A DNA stretch of 42,096 nucleotides, from NCBI RefSeq assembly GCF_900129965.1, contig NZ_FQXM01000031.1:1-42096 (forward strand). Direction: 5' to 3'. The notes under the pieces are model-generated. The model was given only the letters and a program-made list of their open reading frames with translations, searched no databases and had not been told where the DNA came from. The first letter of the stretch is position 1. The number at the start of each line of letters is the position of its first letter. Of this stretch, positions 41,900 through 42,096 are shown piece after piece. The stretch is from Clostridium grantii DSM 8605. Lineage in GTDB: Bacteria; Bacillota; Clostridia; Clostridiales; Clostridiaceae. Both the position numbers and the translations under genes were made by a program.

Positions 41900-42096
41900 A
41901 TGAATTATACACAAAATGAAAAGATTTTGTCAATTACAGAAAAAACTTTAGTTATAGGAATTGATATCGCAAAGGAAATTCAATATGCGAGAGCATTTGA
42001 TTACAGGGGTATAGAATTTAGTAAAGTACAACCCTTTGAAAATACTTCACATGGATTTAAAATGTTTGAAGAATGGGCTAAATCAGTAGCTAAGGA
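41900..42096 (+). CDS. IS110-family transposase, N-terminal fragment
   Basis: The first 65 codons of a transposase cut by the window edge. The segment LVIGIDIAKEIQYARAFDYR holds the first Asp (D22) of the RuvC-like DEDD catalytic domain typical of IS110 recombinases; ENTSHGFKMFEEWAK also fits. These enzymes use a Ser-containing Tnp domain and a bridge RNA encoded by the element to choose target and donor. TGGAGGT precedes the ATG. The catalytic C-terminal parts are not visible, so activity cannot be judged. Confidence 0.9.
   Translation, partial: MNYTQNEKILSITEKTLVIGIDIAKEIQYARAFDYRGIEFSKVQPFENTSHGFKMFEEWAKSVAK

Larger units (their letters stand above)
41806..42096 (+). mobile_element. IS110-family insertion sequence, left part
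   Basis: The IS110-type transposase start and its structured 5-prime region lie directly after recO; the element runs out of the window. IS110 elements lack clear terminal inverted repeats and the left boundary cannot be fixed from one copy, so 41806 is only the limit set by the recO stop codon. Confidence 0.8.

Noticed and set aside
1..42096. CRISPR arrays, prophage or defence islands
   Set aside because: I saw no regularly spaced repeats, and no phage structural, integrase or nuclease-defence genes; the only mobile gene is the IS110 transposase at the right edge.

Overview
The window is a low-GC (by eye about 30 percent G+C) chromosomal segment of a spore-forming Firmicute, most likely a Clostridium-type species. 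It carries sporulation and germination genes (ytxC, gpr, spoIIP, yqfC, yqfD), T-box leaders on thrS and pheST, a CIRCE-controlled hrcA-grpE-dnaK-dnaJ cluster and the conserved Firmicute block yqfC-yqfD-pgpH-ybeY-dgkA-cdd-era-recO. Nearly all of it is housekeeping. The one clear mobile element is an IS110-family insertion sequence entering at the right edge.

Layout. 1-207: end of a tRNA cluster (a 3-prime tRNA scrap, tRNA-Gly, tRNA-Cys, terminator). 331-3575, minus strand: an OmpR-type two-component system, a DUF4342 membrane protein whose upstream region holds a perfect tandem 11-bp repeat, and a DUF6873-type protein. 3834-8450: ytxC behind a sigma-G-like promoter, thrS behind a threonine T-box, then infC-rpmI-rplT behind a sigma-A promoter and L20-type leader. 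8479-15117: KtrAB potassium uptake, a TrmH-family rRNA methylase, then pheS-pheT behind a phenylalanine T-box. 15271-18888: zapA, a holin-like protein, an unrecognised 78-aa protein, a short ComEC and holA. 18928-19194: rpsT, convergent. 19406-22173: gpr, spoIIP and an unrecognised anchored protein. 22251-25201: lepA-hemW. 25345-33863: the heat-shock operon, then prmA, rsmE, mtaB and hinT. 33883-34655: rpsU-yqeY. 34782-41805: the yqfC to recO block. 41820-42096: start of the IS110 element.

How the genes fit together. Translation dominates: two aminoacyl-tRNA synthetases sensing their own tRNAs, IF3/L35/L20, S20, S21, LepA, and several rRNA, tRNA and r-protein modification enzymes. Protein quality control sits beside them. 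KtrAB and the c-di-AMP phosphodiesterase PgpH are both potassium/c-di-AMP linked but lie in separate operons.

Main points for a second look: the tandem 11-bp repeat by the two-component system; non-AUG starts for infC (ATT) and, by inference, the dgkA-PAP2 fusion (ATC); a possible pseudoknot over the rpsU ribosome-binding site; a terminator-like hairpin containing the ribosome-binding site of the gene after spoIIP; and a nested hairpin covering the transposase ribosome-binding site. I found no convincing wholly new multi-gene system. The novelty here is in small regulatory elements and a few unrecognised small proteins.
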